A program made the position numbers and the translations under genes. A DNA stretch of 64,000 bases, from NCBI RefSeq assembly GCF_001417815.1, contig NZ_BCFK01000003.1, positions 124,001-188,000 on the forward strand, given 5' to 3'. Under the pieces are notes generated by a model. That model did not search any database. It had not been told where the DNA came from and worked only from the letters and a program-made list of their open reading frames with translations. Positions 7,928-17,066 of the stretch are shown here, piece by piece. How positions within the stretch are numbered: the stretch's first letter is position 1; each line of letters begins with the position of its first letter. The stretch is from Bifidobacterium aesculapii (lineage in GTDB: Bacteria; Actinomycetota; Actinomycetes; Actinomycetales; Bifidobacteriaceae).

Positions 7928-8962
7928 ATGCGCTTCGATGACCAATTGCGGGCGTTCCTCGGGTATCTCAAGGCGAACCGGGGACTGGGCGCGAACACGC
8001 TCAGGGCGTACGGCGCGGACGTCGCCGGATGCCTGCGCACGTTGGAGGCCATGGGGGTGGAAGACCTGCGCGAGACGACGGTCGACGACCTGCGCGCATG
8101 GATGGCCGCCGAATCCCGTTCCCACGCGCGCTCCAGCATGGCGCGCATGACCGTCGCCGTGCGGGGGTTCTTCGCGTGGGCGCAGGAGCACGGCGTGACG
8201 GCCGTCGACCCCGCGGCCGCGCTGATGACGCCGAAGATTCCGGACACCCTGCCCGCCGTGCTCACCGAGGCGCAGGCGGAACGGCTCATGGACACGGTCG
8301 ACCGGCGGGCGTCATCCGGCGGATCGGCGGTCGGCGGGGAAGGAGCCGGAGCGGGCATGCCGCGCCGCGGCGAAGACCGGACCGCGCAGGCGGTGCGTCT
8401 GCGCGACGCCGCGATATTGGAGCTGCTGTACGCCACCGGCATCCGCGTCGCGGAACTCGTGGGGCTCGACGTGCGCGACGTGGATTTCTCCAACCGCACC
8501 GTGAGGGTCACCGGCAAGGGGAACAAACAACGTGTCGTGCCGTTCGGGCTTCCGGCGGCGCGTGCGCTGGAATCATGGATCGGGCGGGGCCGCCCCGTGC
8601 TGGCCGCGGCGCGCGGCGCCCGCGCTGTTCGCGATGGGCGTAACGGGCGCGGCGGGGGCGCGGCGGCGTCCGCGCATGGCGACGCGGCGGGAGCGCTGTT
8701 CCTCGGCTTGCGCGGCGGCAGGCTCGACCAGCGCGTCGCAAGGAAGACCGTGCACGAGGCGGCCGCGGCCGCCGGCGTGCCGGACATCTCGCCGCACGCG
8801 CTGCGCCACTCCGCAGCGACGCACCTGCTCGACGGGGGAGCGGACCTGCGTGAGGTGCAGGAGATGCTCGGCCATTCCTCGCTCAGGACCACGCAGCGCT
8901 ACACGCACGTCTCCATCGAACAGCTCAAGGCCCGGTACGCGCAGGCGTTCCCGCGCGCCTGA
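7928..8962 (+). CDS. xerC: Site-specific tyrosine recombinase XerC
   Basis: This 344-residue recombinase should resolve chromosome dimers at dif together with XerD. The N-terminal SAM-like core-binding domain spans about residues 1-90. Catalytic residues are visible: R173 (ATGIRVAELVG), a Lys in VTGKGNKQR near 197, H290 and R293 (HALRH), H316 (GHSS) and nucleophile Y325 (QRYTHVS). The ribosome site is GAAAGGAACGGT. It is 40-50 residues longer than usual because of two low-complexity Gly/Ala/Arg-rich inserts, at about 120-150 (before the Arg I region) and 222-255 (before the C-terminal catalytic block). I call XerC over XerD from the C-terminal LKARYAQAFPRA; the distinction is inference. Confidence 0.88.
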   Translation: MRFDDQLRAFLGYLKANRGLGANTLRAYGADVAGCLRTLEAMGVEDLRETTVDDLRAWMAAESRSHARSSMARMTVAVRGFFAWAQEHGVTAVDPAAALMTPKIPDTLPAVLTEAQAERLMDTVDRRASSGGSAVGGEGAGAGMPRRGEDRTAQAVRLRDAAILELLYATGIRVAELVGLDVRDVDFSNRTVRVTGKGNKQRVVPFGLPAARALESWIGRGRPVLAAARGARAVRDGRNGRGGGAAASAHGDAAGALFLGLRGGRLDQRVARKTVHEAAAAAGVPDISPHALRHSAATHLLDGGADLREVQEMLGHSSLRTTQRYTHVSIEQLKARYAQAFPRA

Positions 8963-9240
8963 GGCGGTGCGCTCCGGCGCAGGCGGCCGGCGGTGCCCCG
9001 TATACGTCCGTACTGTGAGACGGGCGGGAGGAACATGCGACGTGCGCCGAAAGCGGTGGAATTCCCACGGCTTTCCCGCAGCGGTGTTCACGGAACATTT
9101 GCAATTCGGTAACACGTCGTCTTGAATCTGCGGCACAATGGGTCGAGTTCAGCAAGGGGGTCGGCTGGCCACAGGCCGTCGGCCCCCTTCGCTAGGCAGG
9201 ATGCGGAACCCCCGCGTCCGGATGAAACAGGAGAAACCAT

Positions 9241-10878
9241 ATGAAGAAGAAAGCCTTCGCGATCGCCGCGGCCGTGTGCGCCGCCGCGACCATGCTGGCG
9301 GGCTGCGGTTCGAGCAGCAACGACAGCTCTGCGGCCACTTCCGGCAGCAACATCATCACCGCATACAACTCCGAGCCGCAGAACCCGCTCATTCCGGGCA
9401 ACACCAACGAGACCGGCGGCGGCAAGCCGGGCGACCTGCTGTTCGCCCGCCTCGTCTCCTTCGACGCCAAGGGCAACGCCTCCAACGAGGTCGCCGAGTC
9501 CATCGAGCCGAACGACGACGCCACCCAGTACACCATCAAGCTCAAGGACGGCTGGAAGTTCACCGACGGCACCCCGGTGACCGCCGAATCCTTCACCAAG
9601 GCCTGGAGCTACACCGCCAACGCCAAGAACGCACAGAAGGGCACCTCCTTCTTCTCCACCATCAAGGGCTACGACGACCTGCAGAACGCCGACTCCCTGA
9701 AGGGCACCGAGCAGCTCTCCGGCCTCAAGGTCGTGGACGACCACACCTTCACCGTGGCCATGTCCCAGCCGGACGCCACCTTCCCGATCAAGGTCGGCTA
9801 CCTCGCGTTCGCCCCGCTGCCCGAATCCTTCTACAAGGACCCGAAGGCCTTCGGCGAGGCCCCGGTCGGCAACGGCCCGTACAAGTTCAAGTCCTGGGAC
9901 CACAACAAGGAGATCCAGCTCGTCAAGAACCCCGACTACAAGGGCAATGACGTGGCGAAGAACGACGGCGTGACCTTCAAGGTCTACACCGACGACAAGG
10001 CCGCCTACGCCGACATCCAGGCCGGCAACCTCGACGTGATGGAGTCCGTCCCGGCCTCCGCCACCAAGACCTTCCAGAAGGATCCGAAGGTCCAGGCCTA
10101 CAACAAGGCCGGCTCCGTCTCCCAGACCTTCACCATCCCGTCCAACCTCGAGCACTTCCAGACCAACACCGAGGAAGGCCAGCTGCGCCGCCAGGCCATC
10201 TCCATGGCCATCAACCGCGAGCAGCTGACGGACAAGGTCCTCGGCGGCATCGCCACCCCGGCCACCGAGTTCACCTCCCCGCTCACCCCGGGCTACTCCG
10301 ACTCCATCAAGGGCTCCGACAACCTCAAGTTCAACGCCTCCAAGGCCAAGGAGCTGTGGGCCAAGGCCGACGCCATCTCCAAGTACGACGGCCAGCTCAC
10401 CTTCGCCTACAACGCCGACGGCGGCGCCAAGCCGATCTACGACGCCATCGTCAACCAGCTGAAGAACAACCTGGGCATCGACGTCGCCACCAACCCGATG
10501 CCGACCTTCCAGGAGTTCCGTGACGCGGTCACCAACCGTCAGATCAAGGGCGCCTTCCGCACCGGCTGGCAGCCGGACTACCCGTCCCCGGAGAACTACC
10601 TGTTCCAGCTGTACGCCTCCGCCGCCGCAGACGGCAACGGCTCCAACGACGGCGACTACAAGAACGCCGAGTTCGACAAGCTGATGGACGAGGCCTACGC
10701 CGCCACCTCCACGGATGCCGCCAACAAGATCTACCAGCAGTCCCAGGAGATCCTGCTCAACGATCTGCCGGCCATCCCGCTGTACTACTCCAACGCCGAC
10801 GGCGTCGCGAGCACCAACGTCAAGGGCTTCGAGATGAACTGGCAGAACCTGCCGGTCTACGAGGAGCTGACCAAGTGA
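9241..10878 (+). CDS. Oligopeptide/dipeptide ABC transporter substrate-binding lipoprotein
   Basis: This 545-residue extracytoplasmic binding protein belongs to the OppA/DppA family (SBP family 5). The signal peptide ends in the lipobox LAGC with the lipidated Cys at position 22, followed by a Ser/Asn-rich linker. Family features include NPLIPGN, GDLLFARLVSFD, VGNGPYKFKSW and FRTGWQPDYPSPENYL. An AGGAGAAACCAT ribosome site precedes the ATG. Codon choice is extremely biased to C-ending codons, indicating high expression. It heads an importer locus with two permeases and a fused ATPase downstream. The 278 bp upstream presumably holds the promoter, but I see no convincing hexamer pair. Confidence 0.95.
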   Translation: MKKKAFAIAAAVCAAATMLAGCGSSSNDSSAATSGSNIITAYNSEPQNPLIPGNTNETGGGKPGDLLFARLVSFDAKGNASNEVAESIEPNDDATQYTIKLKDGWKFTDGTPVTAESFTKAWSYTANAKNAQKGTSFFSTIKGYDDLQNADSLKGTEQLSGLKVVDDHTFTVAMSQPDATFPIKVGYLAFAPLPESFYKDPKAFGEAPVGNGPYKFKSWDHNKEIQLVKNPDYKGNDVAKNDGVTFKVYTDDKAAYADIQAGNLDVMESVPASATKTFQKDPKVQAYNKAGSVSQTFTIPSNLEHFQTNTEEGQLRRQAISMAINREQLTDKVLGGIATPATEFTSPLTPGYSDSIKGSDNLKFNASKAKELWAKADAISKYDGQLTFAYNADGGAKPIYDAIVNQLKNNLGIDVATNPMPTFQEFRDAVTNRQIKGAFRTGWQPDYPSPENYLFQLYASAAADGNGSNDGDYKNAEFDKLMDEAYAATSTDAANKIYQQSQEILLNDLPAIPLYYSNADGVASTNVKGFEMNWQNLPVYEELTK

Positions 10879-10921
10879 GCGTAACGCCCGCCTGAATCGC
10901 CCTCCCGGCGAAACCCGGCAA

Positions 10922-10957
10922 AAGGGGGATGGAATCCGTTCGGATTCCATCCCCCTT
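10922..10957 (+). terminator. 17-bp perfect hairpin between the binding protein and the permeases
   Basis: AAGGGGGATGGAATCCG pairs perfectly with CGGATTCCATCCCCCTT around TT. It starts 44 nt after the binding-protein stop and has no T-tract. It probably lowers read-through into the permease genes, giving more binding protein than membrane subunits, or stabilises the upstream mRNA. Confidence 0.75.
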
Positions 10958-11167
10958 GCCGTATTCACGCAACGGAATCGGCCTTCGGAGGAGGGTGATG
11001 CCGTGTCGTTGCGGACGGTTCCCAGCCGGGATTCACTGCTGTGAAACAATCGTGTCTGTACGTGGGGTAAACTAACGGGGTACTCAACGACCGGCCGAGA
11101 CGGCTATCCGCACCCGCAGGGGGCGTCCGAGCCGACGCAGGCAGGTCCGTGACACAAGGAGAAACCG

Positions 11168-12094
11168 ATGGGCAAATATCTTCTGCGACGTATCCTGCAG
11201 ATGATTCCCGTGGTTCTCGGTGCGACGCTGCTGGTCTATGCTCTCGTCTTCGCGCTGCCGGGCGATCCGGTCAAGGCGATGTTCGGTGACAAGCCGGTCA
11301 ATGAAGCGGTCGCCGCCCAGATCCGCGCCGAATACAACCTCGACAAGCCGTTCATCATCCAGTACCTGCTGTTCCTCAGGAACGCGTTCACCCTGGACTT
11401 CGGCAACACGTTCGCGGGCCAGCCGGTCATCGACGAGATCGGCCGCGCGTTCCCCGTCACCATCAAGCTGGCGGTCATGGCGTTCTGCTTCGAGGCGATC
11501 TTCGGCGTGGTGTTCGGCATCATCTCCGGCCTCAAGAAGGGCAAGTGGTACGACTCGGTGATCCTCATCGTCTCCCTGCTGCTCATCTCCGTGCCGACGT
11601 TCGTCACCGGCTTCGCCGGCCAGTACTTCCTCGGCGTGCAGTGGAGCCTCATCCCGGTGACGGCCAGCGCGAACCCGACCTTCACCGAGCTGCTGTTCCC
11701 CGCGATGGTGCTGGGCTCGGTCTCCATGGCGTACATCATCCGACTGACCCGTTCCGAAGTGTCCTCCAACATCGCCGAGGACTACGTGCGCACCGCGCGC
11801 GCCAAGGGCATGTCCAACGGATCGGTCATGGTGCGCCACGTGCTGCGCAACTCGCTGATCCCCGTCGTCACGTACCTCGGCCAGGATCTCGGCGCCCTCA
11901 TGGGCGGCGCCATGATCACCGAGCAGATCTTCAACATCCACGGCGTCGGCTTCCTCACCTACCAGAGCATCCTCAAGGGCGAAGGCAACCTCGTGGTCTC
12001 CATCGTCACGTTGCTGCTGCTCGTGTTCGTGATCTGCAACCTCATCGTCGACATGCTGTACGCGGCGCTCGACCCGCGCATCCGCTACGAGTGA
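11168..12094 (+). CDS. Oligopeptide ABC transporter permease (OppB/DppB type)
   Basis: This 308-residue inner-membrane subunit starts MGKYLLRRILQMIPVVLGA, the typical OppB/DppB N-terminus, and carries the BPD_transp_1 domain with the EAA-loop region around YVRTARAKGMSNGSVMVRH (about residues 206-224). About six spans are visible. The ribosome site is AAGGAGAAACCG. It is followed after 19 nt by the second permease. A separate promoter in the 10958-11167 gap is likely; TAAACT at 11068-11073 is a possible -10 without a clear -35. Confidence 0.94.
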   Translation: MGKYLLRRILQMIPVVLGATLLVYALVFALPGDPVKAMFGDKPVNEAVAAQIRAEYNLDKPFIIQYLLFLRNAFTLDFGNTFAGQPVIDEIGRAFPVTIKLAVMAFCFEAIFGVVFGIISGLKKGKWYDSVILIVSLLLISVPTFVTGFAGQYFLGVQWSLIPVTASANPTFTELLFPAMVLGSVSMAYIIRLTRSEVSSNIAEDYVRTARAKGMSNGSVMVRHVLRNSLIPVVTYLGQDLGALMGGAMITEQIFNIHGVGFLTYQSILKGEGNLVVSIVTLLLLVFVICNLIVDMLYAALDPRIRYE

Positions 12095-12113
12095 GCCAAG
12101 GAGGAACGAGATT

Positions 12114-13085
12114 ATGACCGACGAAACCAAGACCTCCGCCGCATACGAGACGTTGCCCGGCCAGGAGCGCTACGTCGCCCCCATCGAGGAGACCCCGCTG
12201 CAGGACGTCGACAAGGTGGACGAGTCCGCGCCCGCCGCCAGCATGTGGTCCGACGCGTGGCGCACGCTGCGCAAGAACCCGCTGTTCATCGTCTCCGGAC
12301 TGCTCATCGTGTTCATCGTCTTCGTGGCGCTGTTCCCGGGCGTGTTCACCAAGGTGGACCCGAACTACTGCAACCTCGACAACTCGCTCGAGCCTTCCGA
12401 GGCGGGCCACCCGTTCGGCTACGACTTCCAGGGCTGCGACGTGTTCGCCCGCACCGTCTACGGCACGAGGACCTCGCTGTCCGTGGGCCTGCTGACCACG
12501 ATCATCGTCGTCATCATCGGCACGCTGATCGGCGCCGTCGCCGGCTTCTGCGGCGGTTGGGTCGACGCGCTGCTCAGCCGCATCATCGACATCTTCTACT
12601 CGATCCCGTTCCTGCTGGGCGCCATCGTCGTCCTGCAGATGTTCCGCACCTCCGGCTCCATCTGGAAGGTCGTGCTCGTGCTCGCCCTGTTCGGCTGGGT
12701 GTCCACCGCCCGCATCGCGCGAGGCTCGGTGCTGGAGGCCAAGAACCTCGAGTTCAACACCGCCTCCACCGCGCTCGGCTCCACGCCGATGCGCAACCTG
12801 TTCAGCCACATCATCCCGAACGCCCTGGCGCCGATCATCGTCATCGGCACCACGTCACTCGGTTCGTTCATCGTCTCCGAGGCGACGCTGAGCTTCCTCG
12901 GCGTCGGCCTGCCGACCACGACGGTGAGCTGGGGCGGCGACATCTCCCAGGCGCAGGTCAACCTGATGACCAACCCGATGGTGCTGTTCTACCCGTCCAT
13001 GGCGCTGGCCATCACCGTGCTGAGCTTCATCATGATGGGCGACGCCGTCAAGGACGCCCTCGATCCGAAGAGCCGCACGGCCTGA
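12114..13085 (+). CDS. Oligopeptide ABC transporter permease (OppC/DppC type)
   Basis: This 323-residue permease has the OppC-type N-terminal tail (about 55 cytoplasmic residues, then LRKNPLFIVSGLLIVFIVFV). The extracytoplasmic loop contains HPFGYDFQGCDVFARTVYG, the OppC signature region, followed by the transport domain with the EAA region TARIARGSVLEAKNLEF. AAGGAGG lies just upstream of the ATG. It pairs with the preceding permease as the transmembrane heterodimer. Confidence 0.94.
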   Translation: MTDETKTSAAYETLPGQERYVAPIEETPLQDVDKVDESAPAASMWSDAWRTLRKNPLFIVSGLLIVFIVFVALFPGVFTKVDPNYCNLDNSLEPSEAGHPFGYDFQGCDVFARTVYGTRTSLSVGLLTTIIVVIIGTLIGAVAGFCGGWVDALLSRIIDIFYSIPFLLGAIVVLQMFRTSGSIWKVVLVLALFGWVSTARIARGSVLEAKNLEFNTASTALGSTPMRNLFSHIIPNALAPIIVIGTTSLGSFIVSEATLSFLGVGLPTTTVSWGGDISQAQVNLMTNPMVLFYPSMALAITVLSFIMMGDAVKDALDPKSRTA

Positions 13086-13104
13086 GAGTGAGGTAGGAAG
13101 ACTT

Positions 13105-15120
13105 ATGGAAAACACCAACGACGCCAAGATCGTGCAGATGCAGAAGGACCACGGCCCGCTGCTCGAGGTCAAGAATCTCGCCATCGACTTCACCACCGAC
13201 GACAAGCGCGCCGTGCATGCGGTGCGCAACGCCTCCTTCTCCGTCTACCCCGGCCAGTGGGTGGCGATCGTGGGCGAATCCGGCTCCGGCAAGTCCACGT
13301 CCGCCATGGCCGTGCTCGGCCTGCTTCCCGGCACCGGCCACGTGGTCGGCGGCTCCATCAAGCTCGAAGGCCAGGAGCTCACGGGCCTCAAGCCGAAGGA
13401 CTTCGACAAGCTCCGCGGCGACAAGATGGGTCTCGTGCCGCAGGACCCGATGAGCAACCTGAACCCCGTGTACCGCATCGGCACGCAGGTCAAGGAGGCG
13501 CTCACCGCCAACAACATGGACGTGGCGCACGAGAAGCGCTCCGCCCTCGCGCGCGCCCTGGCCGACGAGGAGGCCGACGTCGAGCTCAAGGGCAACGACG
13601 ACGAGACCTTCATCGGCTCCGCCGAACTGCCCGCGCTGCTCGACGCCGCCAAGGCCGCGCTGGCCGAGGCCGGCGTGGGCGACGAACAGGCGGCCAAGTC
13701 GATGGAGTACTTCAAGGACGAGTGGGTGCCAGGCTCCGAGACCCGCTGGCGTGTCGCCGACGACCTCATCAAGGCCGGCGTGGGCGACGACAAGGCGTGG
13801 GCCATCGCCAAGAAGCACGTCACCGGCTCCACGATGGAGGACCGCATCGCCGGCCTGCTTTCCGAGGCCGGTCTGCCCGACGCCGCCACGCGCGCCCGCC
13901 AGTACCCGCACGAGTTCTCCGGCGGCATGCGCCAGCGCGCGCTCATCGCCATCGGTCTGGCGTGCCGTCCCGATCTGCTCATCGCCGACGAGCCGACCTC
14001 CGCGCTCGACGTGACCGTGCAGAAGAAGATCCTCGACCACCTGCATCAGCTCACCGACTCGCTCGGCACCGCCGTGCTGTTCATCACCCACGATCTGGGG
14101 CTCGCCGCCGAGCGCGCCCAGCACATCGTCGTGATGTACAAGGGCCAGGTCGTCGAATCCGGCCCGTCGCTCGAAGTGCTCCAGCACCCGCAGCATCCGT
14201 ACACGAAGCGTCTGGTCGCGGCGGCCCCGTCGCTCGCCTCGCAGCGCATCATCTCCGCACGCAAGCGCGGCGAGGACACGGACGCCCTGCTCGAGCACCA
14301 CGTCGTCGGCGAGGACAAGCTCGCCAAGAGCGAGAACGTCATCGTCGTCGACCACCTGACCAAGGAGTTCAAGCTCCCGCGCAAGAAGGAGATGTTCAAG
14401 GCCGTCGACGACGTGTCCTTCTCCGTCAAGCGCGGCTCCACGCTGGCCATCGTCGGCGAATCCGGCTCCGGCAAGTCCACCGTGGCGAACATGGTGCTGA
14501 AGCTGCTCGAACCGACCTCCGGCAAGGCGTTCTACGAGGGCGAGGACATCGCCTCCTTCAAGGGCGCGAAGCTGCTTGAGTTCCGCCGCCACGTGCAGCC
14601 GGTCTTCCAGAACCCGTACGGCTCGCTCGACCCGATGTACTCGATCTACCGGTCCATCGAGGAGCCGCTGCGCATCCACGGCATCGGCGACAAGGTGAGC
14701 CGCGCCAAGCGCGTGCGCGAGCTGCTCGACATGGTCGAACTGCCCGAATCCGTGATGACCCGCTACCCGAACGAGCTGTCCGGCGGTCAGCGCCAGCGCA
14801 TCGCCATCGCGCGCGCCATGGCCCTCAACCCCGACGTCATCGTGTGCGACGAGGCGGTCTCCGCCCTCGACGTGCTCGTGCAGGACCAGGTGCTGCGCCT
14901 GCTCAACGACCTGCAGGCCGAAAAGGGCCTGAGCTACCTGTTCATCACCCACGATCTGGCCGTCGTGCGTCAGATCGCCGACGAGGTCGTGGTGATGCAG
15001 CACGGCAGGCTCGTCGAGCACGCCACCACCGACGAGGTGTTCAACCACCCGAAGATGCAGTACACCCGCGACCTGCTCGACGCGATTCCGGGCGGCAAGC
15101 TCAAGCTCGGACTGGACTGA
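13105..15120 (+). CDS. Fused double ATPase of the oligopeptide importer (OppD-OppF fusion)
   Basis: This 671-residue protein carries two complete nucleotide-binding domains. The first has Walker A GESGSGKST (about residue 56), Q-loop VPQDPMSNLNP (about 112), signature FSGGMRQR (about 272) and LLIADEPTSALD (about 291). The second has Walker A GESGSGKST (about 451), signature LSGGQRQR (about 558) and VIVCDEAVSALD (about 578). Each half keeps the OppD/F C-terminal extension (HPQHPYTKRL; HPKMQYTRDLL). In the first half, Q-loop and signature are about 160 residues apart instead of the usual 70, owing to an acidic alanine-rich helical insert at about 136-230. It ends the importer operon. Confidence 0.95.
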   Translation: MENTNDAKIVQMQKDHGPLLEVKNLAIDFTTDDKRAVHAVRNASFSVYPGQWVAIVGESGSGKSTSAMAVLGLLPGTGHVVGGSIKLEGQELTGLKPKDFDKLRGDKMGLVPQDPMSNLNPVYRIGTQVKEALTANNMDVAHEKRSALARALADEEADVELKGNDDETFIGSAELPALLDAAKAALAEAGVGDEQAAKSMEYFKDEWVPGSETRWRVADDLIKAGVGDDKAWAIAKKHVTGSTMEDRIAGLLSEAGLPDAATRARQYPHEFSGGMRQRALIAIGLACRPDLLIADEPTSALDVTVQKKILDHLHQLTDSLGTAVLFITHDLGLAAERAQHIVVMYKGQVVESGPSLEVLQHPQHPYTKRLVAAAPSLASQRIISARKRGEDTDALLEHHVVGEDKLAKSENVIVVDHLTKEFKLPRKKEMFKAVDDVSFSVKRGSTLAIVGESGSGKSTVANMVLKLLEPTSGKAFYEGEDIASFKGAKLLEFRRHVQPVFQNPYGSLDPMYSIYRSIEEPLRIHGIGDKVSRAKRVRELLDMVELPESVMTRYPNELSGGQRQRIAIARAMALNPDVIVCDEAVSALDVLVQDQVLRLLNDLQAEKGLSYLFITHDLAVVRQIADEVVVMQHGRLVEHATTDEVFNHPKMQYTRDLLDAIPGGKLKLGLD

Positions 15121-15161
15121 CGCACGGCTCGGCGCATGCGCGCCGTCCATTCCGCGTCATC

Positions 15162-15195
15162 GAGGCCCCTTCCGTGTCCGCACGGAAGGGGCCTC
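15162..15195. terminator. Hairpin terminator after the oligopeptide importer operon
   Basis: GAGGCCCCTTCCGTG pairs perfectly with CACGGAAGGGGCCTC around TCCG (15-bp stem). It begins 41 nt after the ATPase stop. Confidence 0.8.
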
Positions 15196-15251
15196 TTCCG
15201 TATCGACCGCCTCGTCCGTATCGGGCGGCATCCGTCGCGCATCCGGTGGCG

Positions 15252-15265
15252 TATAGTGAACCGCA
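15252..15265 (+). promoter_or_regulatory. -10 element for leaderless xthA
   Basis: TATAGT at 15252-15257 is followed by 7 nt and the ATG at 15265. No Shine-Dalgarno is present, so the mRNA should start at or next to the initiation codon. Confidence 0.55.
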
Positions 15266-16122
15266 TGATCTCCATCACGACATCGAATATGAACGGCATC
15301 CGCGCGGCCATGCGCAAAGGCGTCGACGCGTGGGCCCGTGCGAACACGCCCGACGTGTGGTGCATGCAGGAGGTGCGCGCCCCGCAGCCGGACGTCGACG
15401 CCATCTTCGACGGGTTCGCCGCCGACTACGCCGAAGCGGGCCGCGTCGAGGCGCCGGCCTCGCTCACGCGCGTCAACGAGGTGTGCCGCGTCAAGGGGCG
15501 CGCCGGCGTGGGTCTGCTCACGGATCTTGAAACCACGGACGTGCGCCACGGTCTGCCGGGGCTCGACGAGGACGTCGACTCCGGCCGTTGGATCGAGACT
15601 GATGTGAGGACCCCGCAGGGCTACACGCTCACCGTCGTGTGCGTGTACGTGCATGCCGGCAACGCGGACGACGAGACGAAGATGGCGCAGAAGTACCGGT
15701 TCCTCGACGCGATGCTCACGCGCATGGGCGAGCTGCGTGACGAGGCCGCGCACGGCGGGCGTCAGGCGGTGCTGTGCGGCGACTTCAACATCGCGCACAC
15801 GCCGCTCGACATCAAGAACGCGAAGGGCAACGTCAAGCATGCCGGATTCCTGCCCGAAGAGCGCGCCTACGTGGACCGCTGGCTGGGGGAGTACGAGTTC
15901 GTCGACGTGATGCGCGACCTCGCCGGCGACATCCAGGGACCGTACACGTGGTGGAGCCAGCGCGGCCGCGCCTTCGACAACAACGTCGGCTGGCGCATCG
16001 ACTACCAGTTCGCCACGCCGGAGCTCGCCGAGACGGCGCGCGGCTTCGTCATCGACAAGGCGCCGACCTACGAGGCGCGATGGTCCGACCACGCGCCGCT
16101 GACCATCCGCTACGACGTGTGA
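15265..16122 (+). CDS. xthA: Exodeoxyribonuclease III / AP endonuclease (XthA type)
   Basis: This 285-residue enzyme of the EEP nuclease fold acts in base-excision repair, cutting at abasic sites and digesting 3' ends. Family motifs are SNMNGIRAAMRKG near the N-terminus, the metal-binding Glu in WCMQEVRA, GDFNIAHTPLDIKN, GWRIDYQFAT and the C-terminal WSDHAPL catalytic His. I set the start at ATG 15265 because the protein begins MISITTSNMNG there, matching the family, and because a -10 element sits 7 nt upstream; the longer frame from 15136 would run through the previous terminator. Confidence 0.92.
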   Translation: MISITTSNMNGIRAAMRKGVDAWARANTPDVWCMQEVRAPQPDVDAIFDGFAADYAEAGRVEAPASLTRVNEVCRVKGRAGVGLLTDLETTDVRHGLPGLDEDVDSGRWIETDVRTPQGYTLTVVCVYVHAGNADDETKMAQKYRFLDAMLTRMGELRDEAAHGGRQAVLCGDFNIAHTPLDIKNAKGNVKHAGFLPEERAYVDRWLGEYEFVDVMRDLAGDIQGPYTWWSQRGRAFDNNVGWRIDYQFATPELAETARGFVIDKAPTYEARWSDHAPLTIRYDV

Positions 16123-16201
16123 GCGGTCGGCGGCCTTCCGGTCGCGGGATTAGGTGTTAGTCTTGACAGGGTTGCAACCGTAGCATCAGAAATGAGGAAC
16201 C

Positions 16202-17065
16202 ATGGGATTGTTCGGATTCGGCAGGAAGAAGGATCAGGCGGATGCCAAGCCCGTCGAGGACGAGGACGTGAAGGCCGCCAAGGCCGCCAACGCCGCCGCC
16301 AAGGCGGACAGCGAGTCCGCCGAGAAGACCGCCGCGGCGGCCCTGCCCGAGGCGAGCGATGCATACGAGGGGCGCGGCGAGGAGCGCGGCCCGTGGGATG
16401 TGAACGACGAGGACGTGCCCGACTACGACGACTACCTCGATCTGGGCGCCTACTACCTGCCGTTCATGCAGCACATCGAGCTGCGCATCAAGGCGAACCG
16501 CGCCACGCGCGCCATCCTCGGTTCCACGATCACGTACAAGAACTCCAGCCTGGAGATCGAGGCGTACGCCGCGCCGAAGACGCTCGGCCTGTGGGAGGAC
16601 TGGCGTGAGGACTTCCTCGCCGCCAACAAGAAGGCCACCGCCGTCGACGGCGTGTTCGGCACCGAGATCAAGCTGCCCGTCGAGATCAAGGGCGGCAAGA
16701 CCGTCACCACGCGCATCATCGGCGTGGACGGCCCGCGTTGGATGCTGCGCGGCATCTTCTCCGGCGTGGCCGCCGTCGACCCGGACGCCGAGGAGACCAA
16801 GGCGCTCAACGGCTTCTTCGCCGGCATCGTCGTCGAACGCGGCGACGAACCGCTGGCGCCTCGCGACCTCATCCCCATGCACCCGCCGGTCGGTCCGGCC
16901 GAGCGCAAGGCCGCGAAGGCCGCCGCCGAAGGCGAGGAGCAGCCGGAAGGCAAGGAGCATCTCAAGGACGTGCCGACCCGCCCGGAAGGCCCGCTGAGCC
17001 AGGACCAGCAGACCGAAGTCAAGACCACGCTCTCGCGCGGCCCCATGTTCTCCGAAGTCCGCTGA
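16202..17065 (+). CDS. DUF3710 family protein
   Basis: This 287-residue protein has a Lys/Ala/Glu-rich N-terminal tail (about 75 residues) and a conserved core with GPWDVNDEDVPDYDDYLDLG, the LEIEAYAAPKTLGLWEDWR block, and GVDGPRWMLRGIFSG. This pattern matches the actinobacterial family I know as DUF3710, which commonly sits beside a DUF3159 membrane protein as it does here. GAGGAACC precedes the ATG, and TTGACA at 16163-16168 is a possible -35. No catalytic residues are apparent. Function unknown. Confidence 0.85.
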   Translation: MGLFGFGRKKDQADAKPVEDEDVKAAKAANAAAKADSESAEKTAAAALPEASDAYEGRGEERGPWDVNDEDVPDYDDYLDLGAYYLPFMQHIELRIKANRATRAILGSTITYKNSSLEIEAYAAPKTLGLWEDWREDFLAANKKATAVDGVFGTEIKLPVEIKGGKTVTTRIIGVDGPRWMLRGIFSGVAAVDPDAEETKALNGFFAGIVVERGDEPLAPRDLIPMHPPVGPAERKAAKAAAEGEEQPEGKEHLKDVPTRPEGPLSQDQQTEVKTTLSRGPMFSEVR

Positions 17066-17066
17066 A

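Noticed and set aside
9088-11049. 653-residue minus-strand open frame opposite the oligopeptide-binding lipoprotein
   Set aside because: Antisense to a strongly codon-biased gene; repetitive Val/Gly/Leu composition mirrors the C-ending codons of the sense strand.
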